This document shows positions 25,201 to 39,419 of a stretch of 64,000 bases of DNA, one piece after another; positions within the stretch are counted from its first letter, which is position 1, and each line of letters opens with the position of its first letter. The notes under the pieces are model-generated. The model was given only the letters and a program-made list of their open reading frames with translations. It did no database searches and was not told the origin of the DNA. The DNA is from Trogon surrucura. Its lineage: Eukaryota > Chordata > Aves > Trogoniformes > Trogonidae. The position numbers and the translations under genes were made by a program. Where the stretch lies: contig CM036617.1 of NCBI GenBank assembly GCA_020746105.1, positions 164,928,912 through 164,992,911 of the forward strand. The letters are read 5' to 3'.

Positions 25201-28200
25201 TTAACTTATTCCCCCCAACTCTTGCGCAGGGGAAGAAAGTGGGGGAATTTGGTGGTGGATAGATGAGGCAAGCTGGGCCAGCATTCATTCGTAAAGGCTG
25301 ATTAGGTTTTAGGTGGGGTTAGTTGCTCTAAAATGAGCCCTTTGTACATTGTTGGAATCTGTGACCCAATCAGTGGGATGTAGCTGGAGGAGGTGGTGCT
25401 AACGAAGGCTGGTACAGCTGACAATAACTCTGGCAGAGAGGAAGACGGAGGGAGTACTGGCTGGCACAAGAGGCGTCTTCAAGTCTTTAGGTCAGTGTAA
25501 GGTACCTCAAAGGACTGGTTCATATTATCGGCCCTGACTGTGTAAAGGAGAAGAGTGTGGCTAGTTGTCCCCACCTGCTTTTCTCTACTGTCACTGTCAT
25601 CAGCTCTGCAACAAAAGGTCTGGCTGCATTGCATTTGTTCTGATGACAGGATGGCATCTTGTGGGACTACAACGAAGCGTTACGGTGAAATCTGAAATTT
25701 GGGGAAGGTAGGACCATTGGGCAGTGCGATGTAAGGGGACAGTGGGGTGCGTCTGAGGAACGCCTGCTGTTCCCCATCCTAGATGTTCTTGGAGAGGTGG
25801 TGACGTATTTGCAGTGTACATGTGGACTGTGCTGTCACATCAGTCTTGCAGGCTGGCCCTGAGGAGCCCTGACAGAGCTGAGTGGACAGGGCAAGCCTGG
25901 GATCATGGGCAGCTCCTGGTCGGGTTTGGGGTGCAAGTGTGTTGCTAGGACTGGGTGGTGCAGGTCAGGGCTGGGCTATAGTAGCAATGTAGTGTGGAGT
26001 GCCAGGACTGCCAGCTTGTCCCAGGGGCTAGGGCAGAATTGCAATCTGGGAGGTCCTGAGGTCCCTGTTCTCCTGGGAGAGGTGGGAAGAGGTGCTGCCT
26101 GCTGGAGTAGGGTACACAAGAGCGCTCCATGTCTGCATCCCTGTGAAATGGACTCTGGCTGCAGCTCTTGAGAAGGCAGAAACGTAATTTCTTTACCTTC
26201 CTTTTTTGACTTTTGCGCTCTCTGTGGTGCAAAGCCTTTATTTCCCTCAAGCTCCTATTGAAGCACAACAGGTACCTCCTGCTCTTCAGACCTCTGAACA
26301 CCTGGAACAGGGCGGGTGTATTTTTGTGCTCAGAAACTTTCCTGGTAGACCTGAGAGGTGAAAGGGAGTGCAGCACTGCACTCTGAGCTTTCATTGGGCA
26401 GGCTGAGGGAAGGAGAAGCGTGAAGGGAACTGGCTGCCTTACAAAAAATGAGTGCTTGTTCTTGAGCTGTGATTTAGGAAGTGATTGTTCCCTGCTTTAG
26501 GATAGGGAAAGTTACCTGAGCTGCTCACTGCAGGGGCCTTTCATACCAAGATAACGTGTCCCCCCCCCCCAGGTTGAATGGGCAGCTTGATGAACTCAGT
26601 TAATATTCCATTTCTCCAGCCAAGTGAGTACCCAGGCCTCTGTCTAAGTAGGCTTTTCTTAAAGCCACCAATGTCTGAGGTATGACCAAACTGAGCTCAG
26701 CCAGAAGTCTTCTTCAGCCTGTAATGCACAGGCTGCAAGCAGCTGGAGGGGTGGATGTGGCTGTCTGGAGGGAGAGAGTCAGTGAGGGCAGCTCCTCTTT
26801 CTGGGGAGTCTTGCATTTTACCGTGGGGTTTCCCCCCATGAGATATCCCACTATGCTTGTTTTAATTAGGCAAGCCCCTTACCTGGAGTAGGAGAGCATC
26901 TCTCTGGTTTCCCACCTGGGGAAACTGAGGCATGGAGCAAAGCTGCAACGTGCCTGGTGGCACACACAGCAGCCCAGCAGGAGAGCGGCAACCGAAGCGC
27001 AACGCTTCCCATGCTTGCTTCACCACCGGCCGACTTGGAAATCCTGGAGAAGAGCCAGGTGCAGGTGCTGAGCCAGGGGTTATCGATAACTTTGTAGTCG
27101 CTGCTCGGATCCTGCTGCCCTTTTCACTGCAGATGTTGCCTCCTTGATCTGCTGCCTAATCTATAATCCCAGGTCCTTGCTGCTGTTCCCTGGGAGTGCT
27201 GTTTTCCTCTCAGTGTATAAATCCTTACAGGTTAGGCCAGGGTTAGTGAGCAGAATCAAACTCTGTCATCTCTTTAAGGCTTTGGGGTAAATTTTTATCT
27301 TGGGGTATTGCTGCATGTGTTTTGTTTGATACCAAAGCTGCAGCAAGCAGATTTGAAGCATAGCGAAAGACTAATGCAAATTAGACCCGCTGCATAACAG
27401 CTTCAGCAGCTGTGAAACCTGTGATCTAAACGCAGGTATCTGCTACGCTGACTTTATCTGCGTTAGGATCCCCTGTTTCGGTATGCAGATACTAGAACAG
27501 AACAGAAAGCAAGAGAGACAGCGTGGCAAAGAGACATGAAAGGGAGTCTCTCTCCTCAATGCTGAGCCCTTTAAGAAAGAAGGGGAAGGTAAGCTAGAGC
27601 CCTGAGATTTTAAGCTGGTTGTGCTGAGGCTAAAGAGAGGGGCTGTGGTGGCGCGTTCAGTTCCTCCTTCCTCTGGCACAAACGCTTCTCGCTGGGCAGC
27701 AGGGAAAAGGAGGAGGACGGAGGCCTGCGCGGACTAAGCATGTTGGGCACGGACAGATCTCGAAAGCTGCGGGAGCGGGGTAAGGCAGGGCTTTGGAGGA
27801 AGGGTTTGCCTGCACAGGGGCTGAGAGCGGATGGCACTCGCCGTGCCCGAGGAAGTCTTGTTTTTGTGGAGCTTGTAGTGCGAGGGCTGGCTCTGAGGCA
27901 GAGCGAAGAGCAGCGTAAATCAGGAGAACGGTGCCCTGGAGTGATCAGCGTGAGCTGCGCGCTGTTATTTAGTGACCCCATTGCCGAGGGAAACCTTGGT
28001 GGCCCCGGTATTCAGGGAGGTGCTATTTCCCGAAGGCAAAGGAGTGGGGCAGAAAAGCAGACCATGATTCTTTCTGCTTTTGGCTCAGCCTTCCCCGTAC
28101 ATTATTTGTGCTAGCAAAACTACTTTCTTTACTGCCCCCAGAGTGTTTTCAGTTCAATTTCCTCCTTCCCACCTGCCCCAGCAATCCTTCCTTCCCTACC

Positions 28201-31200
28201 TGGCTGTGCCGCTGCTGCTCAGCTGCATCTCTCACAGCTAACCACGATTGATGGTAATGGAGGCAAGATGTACCAAGCAGCCTCACTTGAAGGGGAAATG
28301 ATTTGCGGCTTTTTCTCCTGGGGTTGTGCGAGGCCTCTGGAGAAGAGATGGTTTAAAGGAATTGCTGTTCCCCTATCCCTGTGTCCCTGAATACCTCCTG
28401 TCTCGCTGTTGTGTGGTGCGGGCCTGCTAGCAAGTGCCTCTCATGCACTCAGGAATGTGCTATTGACACAGAGCCTCTGTGGCCTCAAAATCCTGGTCTA
28501 GCAGCGACTTCTGGAGCAAGTGTTGACCACACCTGCATTCAGCTTGGCCAGGGGGACGACGGGATTGCTTTTGCATAATTTAGCAATCTCTTGAATTATT
28601 TATAGTGCAGTTGTGCTCTGGAACAAAGTCTTCTCGCTTCCCGTGAGCGCTGGGGGGAGGGAATGGGGTGTTTGTCAGGCATCCAGAGTCTATCACTTAG
28701 TGATGAGGAAATGCTGAGTTTCCTTTCTGCCTATGTTTGTTCGCATATGCCTCTGTGCAGCTGAACTGCCCTGAAACATCCAGTTCTGGTTTCTGCATCA
28801 CTCAAATACGTGGTACTGTGGAGCATCTCTGTGGCTTGTGGCTGTGCAAGAGGTTCCCGAGTTTGAAGCCTTGTCTTTGCAGAAAAGAAACAGTGTCAAA
28901 TTGGAGACAGTGAATCTGGTGCTTGGATTTGGTCCCTGATTCAGTTACAGTGCTGTGCTGTGGATCTGGGGCAGGTGTCATCGGGACCGCTCTCTGAAAT
29001 ATTCAGATGCTCGAGAGCATTCTTTTCTTTTGAAAGCTCATCTTGTTCTGCCGGAGTGTTTTTTAGCTTTGGCATGACACGGTCCATTGGACTTACACGA
29101 GATCATCAGAACCTGCAGACTTGAAAGATCAGGTGGTTGAGCAGCAAACTGTGCAGCTGAAATTCCCGTCATTTCTCAGTTATTAAACCCTGAAGAGCAA
29201 CCAGGTGAGGGCAGAGGGAGACCGAGGCAGTTTTTACATGCCTTTTGCAGTAAAGGAGCCTTGTGAAGATGAGCTGGGCAGGCAGAGCACCCACCCCAGC
29301 TACGTACGAGCTTAATGCCCTTTGGCCCTCTGCCTTGCTGTTGGCAGGTTGCTGTGCCATGCAGATAGGCCGTACCGCTCCTGCCTTGCTCGTCCTGGTG
29401 ACTTCACCCCCCTGCGTTGCACATTGTTCTCGTTCCACAGCAATTTTCATGGTGTGCTTACACATTAGTTTTGTCTTTCTCTTCTCCTTCCTTTCTGACC
29501 TGGCTGTGGCAGTTCACTTCTCAGAAACAGAGTTTAATATAAATGTTTGTGTTACTGAAGACCTGAAATGGGAGGGAAAGGAACTTGGCCTGTAATCAAG
29601 TGATTGTGGCCGTAAGCTGCTCAGTGTCTGTTGAGCAAAAAATGTTCAGCTTCCCTATTTTTATCTGCACAGTGTCAGCTTGTGGCTTTTGCATTTGGGG
29701 AAGAGTTGGCCAGGAAATTGCCAGATGTCCCTTGGAAAACCTGGCCCTGGCCTGGTTCTCAGGTTCTTCAGCCTCAAATAAATCCCGTTCTTTCATCAAA
29801 TGGTTTTACCTCTTGTCAGGGACATTGGCAACTGGCTAAATGCAAAATACCTCCTCATCCTTCTCGGGAAATAAGGCAATCTAAACAAAAATGGTCTTAA
29901 AACCTGTGTGGTGTCCAGAGTGACATTTGATTTCAGTGATGAAGACAGGCTTTTTTCCTCTTTCCCCATAGACCTGCTCCCAGTTCTTTCCACTTGGTTT
30001 AATCTAGAGATCAGGGTACTGCTTTGCTTAGTGAAAGGGAATGTTTGTACAGAAGAAGTAAACATATTGTTGAGACCCAGGCCTGCTGCAGTGCCTGTAA
30101 ACAAGATCCAGCCGTCTGTGGGAGGCAGAAGAGAGATTTATGTGACCCTGAGTTAAGTGCATTAGGAGGCTTTTGATTTCATTCTGGGAAACTGCCCCTT
30201 TTCGTGGCACCATATGCCTGTTACCGGCATAGAGCCGTTACTGAAGATTTGATTCGTGTGGATTTAATCCGAGGGGCCGTGATGCTGCAATCAGAAGGAT
30301 AACATAAGCAGTGGGTTGTCTCTGCAAGCCAGAGCCTGAGGTGCTTTGCAGAGCCCCGGAGCCTGTGCCCTTTGCCCACCCCGGAGGTGGGAGTCCAGGC
30401 TGATTTACTTCTGCCTTGGGGCAAGACATTGAAGAGCTCTCTGCCTATCAGCACTTTCTTCCTGAAAATAATAACCAAGTGAAGCGGCAGCGGGGGATCC
30501 AGGCGGCACTGTGTCGAGGTCTTGCCTAAGTCTTGAAAGAGGAAATGAAGAACGAAGGCAGAAGAGACAAATAAATAAGGGTCTGTTCTTGGCCCAAGAA
30601 AAATTCCCATGGGTTTGTGTAACATTGTCGGGAAGACGCGACACTCCCAAGGCTGGAGTTAGTTTCTGAGAAATAAAAGAAAAGGAGAAAGAGGAGAGAG
30701 AATGAAGCGAGGCAGGGGGAGGGCAGTCGGGGATGGGGAGGAGAGAAGGAGGGAGAGACACCCTGGAGAAACCTCTCAGCATGGAGTCAGGTTTCTCTCT
30801 CTGTTCCCGGTGGGGGTTAATGCTCTTTGCATGGGATTGGCTGGTCACCAGACATTCAGAGAAGAGGGGGATCCAGGGGCTGCCAAGCGGGACCCCTGTG
30901 GCCTGAAAGGAGGGGAGGAGGGGAAGGAAGAGGCTGGGAACGCTCTTCCAAACAGTAATAGATTGGCTACTGTGGGAAAGTGAGCACACTGCCAAACCCC
31001 AAGTGGCTGGTGATGGATGGGGGAGGAAAGACGGTGGGGATGAAGGGCCAGCTCTTCTCCGTGACCACTAGGATCTTGCTGCTGTTCCATGGCCTCTCTT
31101 TATTTATTGTCTTCCTGGGATTTAATTACTCCCCTCCTCGATCTGTCTTGCGGAGCTTTTATCCCGGGGATGCACGAACAACTGCCACAGGCTTCAAAAA

Positions 31201-34200
31201 TAGCTGGAGGCGACGTGGTTTCTGCCTGCCTGTGTGTGTCTGTGCACTCTACCCATCACCATGGCATCAAATGCTTCTTGGCTCCTTCCTTGTCTAACTG
31301 CCTCGCTCCAGGCCCACAGGGCACCCACCTCACCTTCCTCGGAACTGTTCCACCTGCACCTTCCTTTCCTGGGGACCATGTAACAGTCTCCAGAAAATAT
31401 TCCTGCTTTCCTTTGCACAGGGTTTATGTGCATGGCTTGGCACGTATCTACCATGTGCTCTCCACCCATGGATCCTCAGTTCTGAGGGTAATCTTAGAAG
31501 CTCATCTTGATGGTTTTCTCAAGGTTTATCACTTGTACTCCCCTTGCTTGGCATATGTGGACTGCCTGCCAGGATCTGCCCTGAAAGCAGTTACCTGCTG
31601 CCTTTTTTTCCGGATCCCTGCTTGAGGTGTCCTCCTTCCCTGATGCTGCTGGTTTGAGTTAGCGAGCTCATCGTAGCTGAATGGGAGCCTCACTGGAGAT
31701 TTGTTTAGATGAACAGCATTTAAAGTCCTATAATTCTGGGTGTCTGAGGATGTATCTACATGGAACTGCAGTTTTGGTGACAAGTGAACTGGTGAAATAA
31801 TTTAGGAAGTTTCTGGTGGTTAGCTGCTTGTTCTCATGCCTAGGCACTTCTCTTAAAGCTTATTTTTAACCCAGTTAGATCTGCTGCTGATTTGGCTTTA
31901 CAAAGCAGACTTTCATGCAATTGACAACTTGAATTCAGACAACTGACAACTGAGGGGTGGTGAGCTGTGAAGGTGGTGAGTGAGGGGAGAGAACCTATGA
32001 AACAACAGCCTGTGTTACCACATGCCTCGCTTGAGGTCTCTGAAAGCGTGATTTTCTTTTATCCTCAGACAAAATGGTTTTGTCCTGTCTCTCTCTGCAA
32101 GACACCAAGACTAGCTGGGAGTTCTTGCATACTTGTTTGATTACCCCATGGCCCAACTGAGGACATAAGCTGCTTTTTTGTGTAGTTTTGTCCCTTTTTC
32201 CTTTTCTGTTCCTCATCTCATTAAGAAGCAAAAGAACTAGCCAATTCCATTTTGCACTGCTGTAACTTCTGCCCTTCTGAAGCAGTGAGCAGCAGCAATA
32301 CTGTGTTTGGCTGGGAGAAAAGCCTTGCATCCTTGGGGGGATATGTGTGTGTGTCTGTACATACTGCAGAGTGCGGTGAGCAATGCCTCTGATGTCCTGA
32401 GAGACCCAATCTTGGAGCCAAGTGGTGATGCAATCTTCAAGGCCATCACAGCAGTCTTCGTGGAACCAGATGTTTTGAGGAGGCAGTAAGCACGGTTGAG
32501 GAAGAGTCCTTCCAGGATATCAGGCGTAAGCGAAGGACAGAAGAGGACAGAAGTGCTTCTTCTCTGGAACCATGGATATTCCTGTGGTGAGACTGGCTTT
32601 AGCTGAAGAGAGGGGATTAGTTACAAGGGAGCCCAGTACAGCTGAAGGATACTAAGAAGAATATTTGATAGATTCCAGTGGAGTTGGAAATAAATTCCTG
32701 AAGTTTTCTTTAGCATACAGTACTGTACCCTTGTGGTATCCAAGTACTTCTTGGTTAATATTGGTGTCTCATAGGCCATTATTGGATTTCAGTAGAGTTT
32801 TCTAGTCTTCTCTGAGCAGATCTTCTAAACCGGGGGCTGGAGAATTATGTAATTATGCTGCTATTAGTACTATGGTAGTTACAGTAAGAACAATCTGTTC
32901 AAGTGGAGAGTTTTATAATGGACTCTGAAGATATTCAGATGTGGGTCTATTCTGCTTACTTCTGGGAGGTCAGTCTTGAGCCAAAGTCCTGTCAAATACC
33001 ACTTTATCTCCAGGTCCTGTGTGCTCTGGATGGAGGGTTAGGAGCTGCTTTGTCCTAGAGTGTCCTGTTGTGGCTGGAGATGTGACATCTGAAACAACCA
33101 AGGCTTAATCCACCAAAGAGCAGGACGAGGCACTTGAGAGAACAGACGGTGAATGGAAACTGATGATGGAAAATGTGGAGTCCAAAGGCACTGTGCTTCC
33201 AGGAGCTGAATGGGTGAACAGCCCCAATACTTAAAATGCTGGAGGCTTTGTGTGGCGTCCATCTTAGTTTCTGTATGCAGCAGATGGTAGCTACTGACAT
33301 GGAAGCACTTGGGTTTCCTGCAAGAGGGCATAGGAGAAGACACCTGTTTTCTTCTTGACCACAGATGCTACTGGTTGGTTGAGGTTTAGCAAGGCCTTGC
33401 ACACAATCTGGAGACTTGTTGACATGATACACATCAGGTATCTGCCTTCAGTGGGAAGGCAATGTCTTTGTCAGGTGTGCTCTCACCCTTTCCTGGCCAA
33501 CCTCACCTTAGCCTTGTGCAGATTCACACTGTAGCTTTGTTTAAGTTTGTTTTGATTTTTCTTGACTTGATGACACCCGTTAATGGTGCGTGTGTGGGTG
33601 GCAGGTCTGGAAGTCAAATGGAGGCTATGGTGGCAGCCTGCTGAGAGTGGCCACATTATATCTCTGCTTAGTGCCCTGTTGAAGGGGAGGGACGATGCCT
33701 AAGACAGAGCTTCACTCTCTCTTAACCTGACCTTACCTGAAGAGTTACTGTGCTGGGTGGCTTGCTCCAGCTGGTTGTGCTGGCAGCCAGTCAGTGGCAC
33801 CTTGTGGTCAGTTGCCTCGAAGCCACAAGGGAAGCACGTAGCATGTTTTGCATTAGTGCTGCGGGCAGCAGCTCTTGATGAAGGTCATGGAAGAACGTTG
33901 TATTCTGTCCTTGAGACTTGAATGGAAGCTGATAGGGACCGGCTTGCATTCAAACCACCTTGTACTGTAACTCTGCCAGAACTCCCTGCTGACATCCTCC
34001 TAGCTTGCATTCCCTGAAAACACTGTGGCATCCTTCACGTGAGAGAAACGCTGAGCCCCAGCTGCCTTCTGGTACATCCCACTTCTCTCCATTTTCCCAG
34101 CCATCCAGCTTTGTAGGACAATCTTCTCTTCCTATCTGTAAGAAAAGTGCAGTCCTGCTGTCCCTGAGCTAGTTAGTTTCATTTGTAGACAAATAGTAGG

Positions 34201-37200
34201 TTTTGTAGTTTCTCCTTACATCTGTGGGTGTTTTTGGCACAAGAGTAACTTGACGGTTTAGATTTTGGAGTGTTTTGAGGTACTGTGACCTTAATGCATG
34301 TTGTGATTCCTGCCCACTATGGATGGCAAGTAGATCTAGCAGTACTTTCAGAAGCTGGAGCCTGTTTGTTCATCTCTAGCTGGAGCAGAGAGAGTTTGGC
34401 CCCCACTGTGGAGTGGGGGATGAAAGAAAGTCATGCTGGATTTCAATCTTCCGTGAGAAAGCAATTCTAATTTGTTCTGTGTTGAAGTGTCTGAGTGATG
34501 GGCAAGCATGGGTGTTATGGGATAGCTTTAGGCAGAGATGAGCATCTCTGTATCGGGGGAGAAACAGAAGCTTCTGCTCTGACTTGTCCTCCACAGCAGC
34601 TTTTCAGGTCTAGGGAGCCTTGAGTCTGGTGCCCCAGTGAGATGGAGTGTGGGGTATCATGCATCCAGTGGCCTGTTTCCTGGCCTCATGCCAGTGTGCT
34701 CCAGAGGAGAACATTAGGACTGGTGAGCTGCCAGCTCTTAGTGCCTCTCTTTCTCTCTGGCTCCTTGAAAAATCAGGCTATAAATCAACTGGTCACTTCA
34801 TATAATGGCAAAGCAAAATGGCAGCAGGTGCTTGGGGATCTCATGCATACCACTTCTAGCTTCCCACCTTCTCTGAAAGCCCTTGCCCTGCATGGTAGAG
34901 ACATCACTTCAAGCAAGGAAATATCAAAGGGATCCTTTACAAAAAGCAGCTTTCAGCTTGTCTTGCTGAGACTGAATGTTGCTGAAGCAGTTTATAACCG
35001 TGTGTTCCCTAAAGAGCCTTGTCTTAATGGACCTCACTGTCCATACTCCTGGCTACTGCTTCTACTTGAACATTAAAGCTTTTTGTGTTGTTTTTAACCT
35101 GACAGCAACTTGATCACTCTCCCTAAGATCAAGTTGACTTTCCTCCCCTCCTCACTCTAAATTGTCAGAAGGGAAATATCTCTTCTTGCTGTTTTCTGTG
35201 TTCCCTGGTAATTGATGGCTGCTTTGTGACAGAGCAGCTGGGTTCTTTTATGATAAGCTGAGATGTCTCCCTGACTGGTGCCTCCTTTTTTATTTCCACC
35301 ACATGTAAACGTTCTGGATGGGGAAGGTGGGTAATAGCATCTGCCTCCCCTGCTGGCCTTTGTCTCCAGTTAGCTACCGCTCAAAGACATGTCTCTCACT
35401 GCAGCGCTGATCAGAGGATGTGGGAAGGGATACACGACTGACGATTTTGAGCATCTTGGCCCACCCAAGGGTGTGTGAGCGCTCTCCACTCCCTGGTAGA
35501 GGAATCCCTGGCATGTGAGAATGGAGGTGGTTCCCAGGGAGGAGGTTTGAAAGAGGGCACAGCTGGTTTCTTTGCTTCCTCCCCACTCTTAGGAGGGAAT
35601 AGGAAGCGGGTTCATGTTCCCGCTCCCTAACAAAGGCAACGGAGCAGTGAAAATTGCCTCCTGGGACATGTCAGCGGCAGAACAGCAGAGGGTACTGCAG
35701 GGCCAGCTTATCTGGCAGAGCTGCAGGGCAGGGCTGTGCACGCCAGCCCTGCTCTCCCAGACACAAGCTGCAGTAACAGGGCAGCGATGTGAGTTTTGCT
35801 CGTGGGTGAAGAGCTGCAGAGCCGTGTGCTGAGCCTTGACAGATAGTGATGTATGCAAATGTCAAGTGAAGAAAATATGCTTTACTTCCTGAAACCATGT
35901 GTCCTGCGATGTTGACACAGCATGCCGCATCCCAGAAAGTGAAGCAGTTTCTTGAATGCCAAGAGCTATGACCTTTTGTCTGGGAATTTACGGTGGCATG
36001 CGGAGCATCACAGACACCTGGGGAGAAGATAGAGATGTGCTTCGAGTGACTCCTTCTGCACCTGCCCTCTGTCCTGGGCTGGCCCAGAGGAAGCTGCCTG
36101 CCCAGCATTTGTGTGTCCTGTAGGAACTGGAGTGAAGCCAGCCCTACCTGACAGCCACTGGAATTGCCTTATTGGAACAGAGCAGCTGTTCGCCCCACCT
36201 GGGTTTCAGTGCTTGAGAAAGCAACCTGATATATGCAAGGTAACCCCTTGAAGGAAGTGCAGGACACCTGATTGGAGAAAGCTGCACTAATTTACCAGTG
36301 AGGGACATTTTGTCCTGACAGCCAGTCACTGCTAATTTTGTGTTTTCAGCTTCCTTGTGCCCTTCTCTTCCCCACACTTGAAGACAGAGGAGAAACTGGT
36401 GATATACAAGGAGAAGGCACTGGATACTCCTCAACTGTGCCAGTGATCTTGCTACTCCACCAAGATGTTAATGGAGCCTTATGAAAAAAAAAAGAGAAAA
36501 ATAAATACCCTGGACACAATGAGATGCTTTTGGGGGTTTCTGCAGCCCATTGTTTTGCCCTCATGAAGAAAGCTTGACAGCAAAACCCAAGATGGCTTTG
36601 AACAGAAGAACATCTGGCCCCTTGATGACTGGGCCACCACAAAATGGCCTCCCACCAGCTGGGCTGTGACCAGGCCTATGAGGTTGGGCTGTGGAGCTGT
36701 AGCAGGCGGGTACAGGAGGTGAGGAACTCAGGTCTACTGAGGAGATCTCTCATTTCTTCCTTCCCAGCCCACCTGACAGGATGGCCTCCTGGGGATGCAC
36801 AAAGCCAGGACCCTGCCCTTACGCTGACCTGTGTCATGTCCAAGTATATAAAAAACCTAATAAATATGATTAAGCCATCTTTTTGTTTGTTTTTCCGATT
36901 ATTTTTTTTTCGCCCTCCCATGGCAATGCTGTAACTTTTCCACCAGCTTGAGTCCCCCCACCCTGCCACTCATGCTTGGGGAACAGCATTGGTGCACGGT
37001 GGTTCTCACTAAAAAAGTGACCAAAAACGGCCCAGAGAAGCTTGTAGCTGAGCTGTAAGGTACAACCACGGACAACCCCTGTACCAAAGTCTGTATCGGC
37101 GCCATCTGTAGAGAGCCAGATATGTTTTCCTTTGGGCAGTTGCCATCTGTCCAAATGCTTTATGGCTTTTTACTTTGGTATTAAATTGTCCCCAAATTAA

Positions 37201-39418
37201 TAAGTAAATGCATTTTGCTTTATTTTGCTTAATACCCTTTGAAGCGGTGGGAGAGGGCTGGGTGTTTCTTCTCTCTGCTCCTACACTGGGACACATGTTG
37301 GATGTGAGCAGCCCCCAGGGCAGAGGAGTGGGACAGCCCCTGTGTGGGGCCAGTGACGTGAGGGGGGGCTCCCCCATGTCCCCCCCAGCCCCGGGATGGG
37401 GGACTGCCTCCTGCGAAGGCATTGCTGGCCCCATTGCGCGCTGGGCAGAGGCTTTATAAGTGATGGCATTGGGGTGTGCATGGTGCCTCTCAGGATCTTT
37501 GTCCCTGGAAAAGGGGATGGTGCTGGGGCGGAGAGCTGCCACAGGGAGGGATCGTGTTGTGGAGGGGGCACGGCAGTGCAGGGCTTGGAGCAGGTATCTA
37601 CCTGTTCACTTGCTGCTATGTGGAGGGGTTTTGTCCTCCAAGGAGGAGAAAACAGCCTCTGCAAAGGGCTTCTGAGTGACCTGGTTCCCCTGCTCGCCTT
37701 TGCCCCAACCTTCCCATCCCTAAACAGCACAAGATGAGTAACTTTTCTCCTTCTCCTTGGTAGAATGGAGCTTAGTTGTTCTTTTTCTTCTTTCTTTTTT
37801 CTTAATTGTGGTCTTCAATCACTTCTCTACCTGACAGCGTCTTTGTGCTTGTTGCCTGGGATAGAGGAGTAGAGGTGGGGTAGAATCACAGAATGTTAGA
37901 CGTTGGAAGAGACTTCAAAAGATCATCCAGTCCAGCCCACCTGCCAGAGCAGGATCACCTACAGTAGGTCACACAGAATCGTGTCCAGGCAGGTTTTGAA
38001 TGTCTCCAGAGAAGGAGACTCCACAACCTCCCTGGGCAGCCTGTTCCAGTGCTCTGGCACCCTCACAGTGAACAAGTTTTTTCTAATATTTTTGTGGAAC
38101 CTCCTACGTTCCAGCTTCTATATGTTGCCCCTTGTCCTGTCGTTGGACATCACTGAAAAGAGCCTGGCTCCATCCTCCTGACACTCGTCCTTTACATATT
38201 TACAAACATTTATGAGGTCACCCCTCAACCTCCTCTTCTCCAAGCTAAGGAGACCCAGCTCCTTCAGCCTTTCCTCATAAGGCAGATGTTCCACCCCCTT
38301 CATCATCTTTGTGGCTCTGTGCTGGACTCTCTCAAGCGGTTCCCTGTCCCTCCTGAGCTGAGGGGCCAGTCAACTGGACACAATATTCCAGATAGGGTCT
38401 CACCAGGGCAGAGTAGAGGGGCAGGAGGACCTCTCTCGACCTACTTGCTACTCCCCTTCTAATACACCCCAGGATGCCATTTGCCTTCTTGGCCACGAGG
38501 GCACATTGCTGGCTCATGGTCATCCTGCTTCCCACCAGAACCTCCAGGTCCCTCTCCCTAGAGATGAAGATGAATGTGATATTTCATGGTGTTTAGAGGG
38601 AAGAGCTCTGCACCGCTGGCTTCTTGCGGGCCTGACGTGGATTTGTCATGATGGCACAGTATTACCAGTAGAGGCAGCTAGGTGTTTATTTTAGCCACGA
38701 TAATCCATCTGGTCTGCAGAAAACGAAAAGCGAAGGGTAGCATTTGGTGATGATATGGTGGACTTGAGAAGGATGGGAGAAGAGCAAAAGTGACAATCTT
38801 TATTTTTTTCTTCCTGTTCCCTATATGAACTTGGGTAGCATTTCCTAGGAATGAGGGTTGGTTTTAGGGTGTGTGTTGAGCAAACACTGAAAAGATGTGG
38901 GGAGTGTAGGTGTTTTTGTCTCTGCTGAGTCTTAGTCCTTAGCCTCTCTTACACTGATCATGTTTCAACCACATATCCCCTACTCTGTCTCATCCCTCCT
39001 GCTCTCTGCTCCCTCCTCATCTTTCCCCAACCCTTTGGTGATGCAGGGCCTGCGGAGACCTACATATATTTCGTTTCGATCAATGAACAGGGAGAAATCT
39101 GCAAAATGCAGATCATGAGTTCCTGTTCTGGATTTCCTGTCCTACCCCTTCGCTAGTGCCTTTCTTGTCTATGTGAGTTTAAGACTATGACTAATCTAGA
39201 AGAGGTTCAGCTTAGTGTAATCCAGCCAAGGCAAAAAACTCACTGGAGATGGCAGTGGGGTGGGGGAATTAGTTCTAGGATTCAAGTCTGTAAAGATGCA
39301 TGCTAAATTTGGAACAGCTTTCTGCCATCCCCAACTTGTCTTTTGATCAGCTTTTGGTAAGCTTTTTGCACCTCAATAAGTATTGAATGTGACTTTCCTT
39401 CTCGTGGCTTTTCCACAG
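22263..39418 (+). other. MGAT3: MGAT3 intron (17 kb)
   Basis: The intron is bounded by GTGAGT at 22263 and a pyrimidine-rich acceptor ending in AG at 39417-39418, one base before the MGAT3 start codon. I recognise no coding exon inside. It contains a TG run just downstream of the donor (about 22308-22322), a T run near 22530, a C run near 26562-26571 and an antisense CR1 at 37881-38558. Longer chance frames, such as 31089-31625, have no recognisable domain. Confidence 0.6.
37881..38558 (-). mobile_element. CR1 LINE fragment, antisense in MGAT3 intron
   Basis: The reverse complement carries CR1 ORF2 C-terminal motifs in broken frames (for example [31 protein letters not shown] and [16 protein letters not shown]). 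At the left edge it shows the complement of the conserved 3' end (TAGAATCACAGAATG). Only about 680 bases remain, and the ORF is split between frames (38332-38535 and 38118-38306), so it is a dead 5'-truncated copy. It is about 0.9 kb upstream of the MGAT3 coding exon, in antisense orientation, as is common for intronic LINEs. Confidence 0.92.
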
Positions 39419-39419
39419 G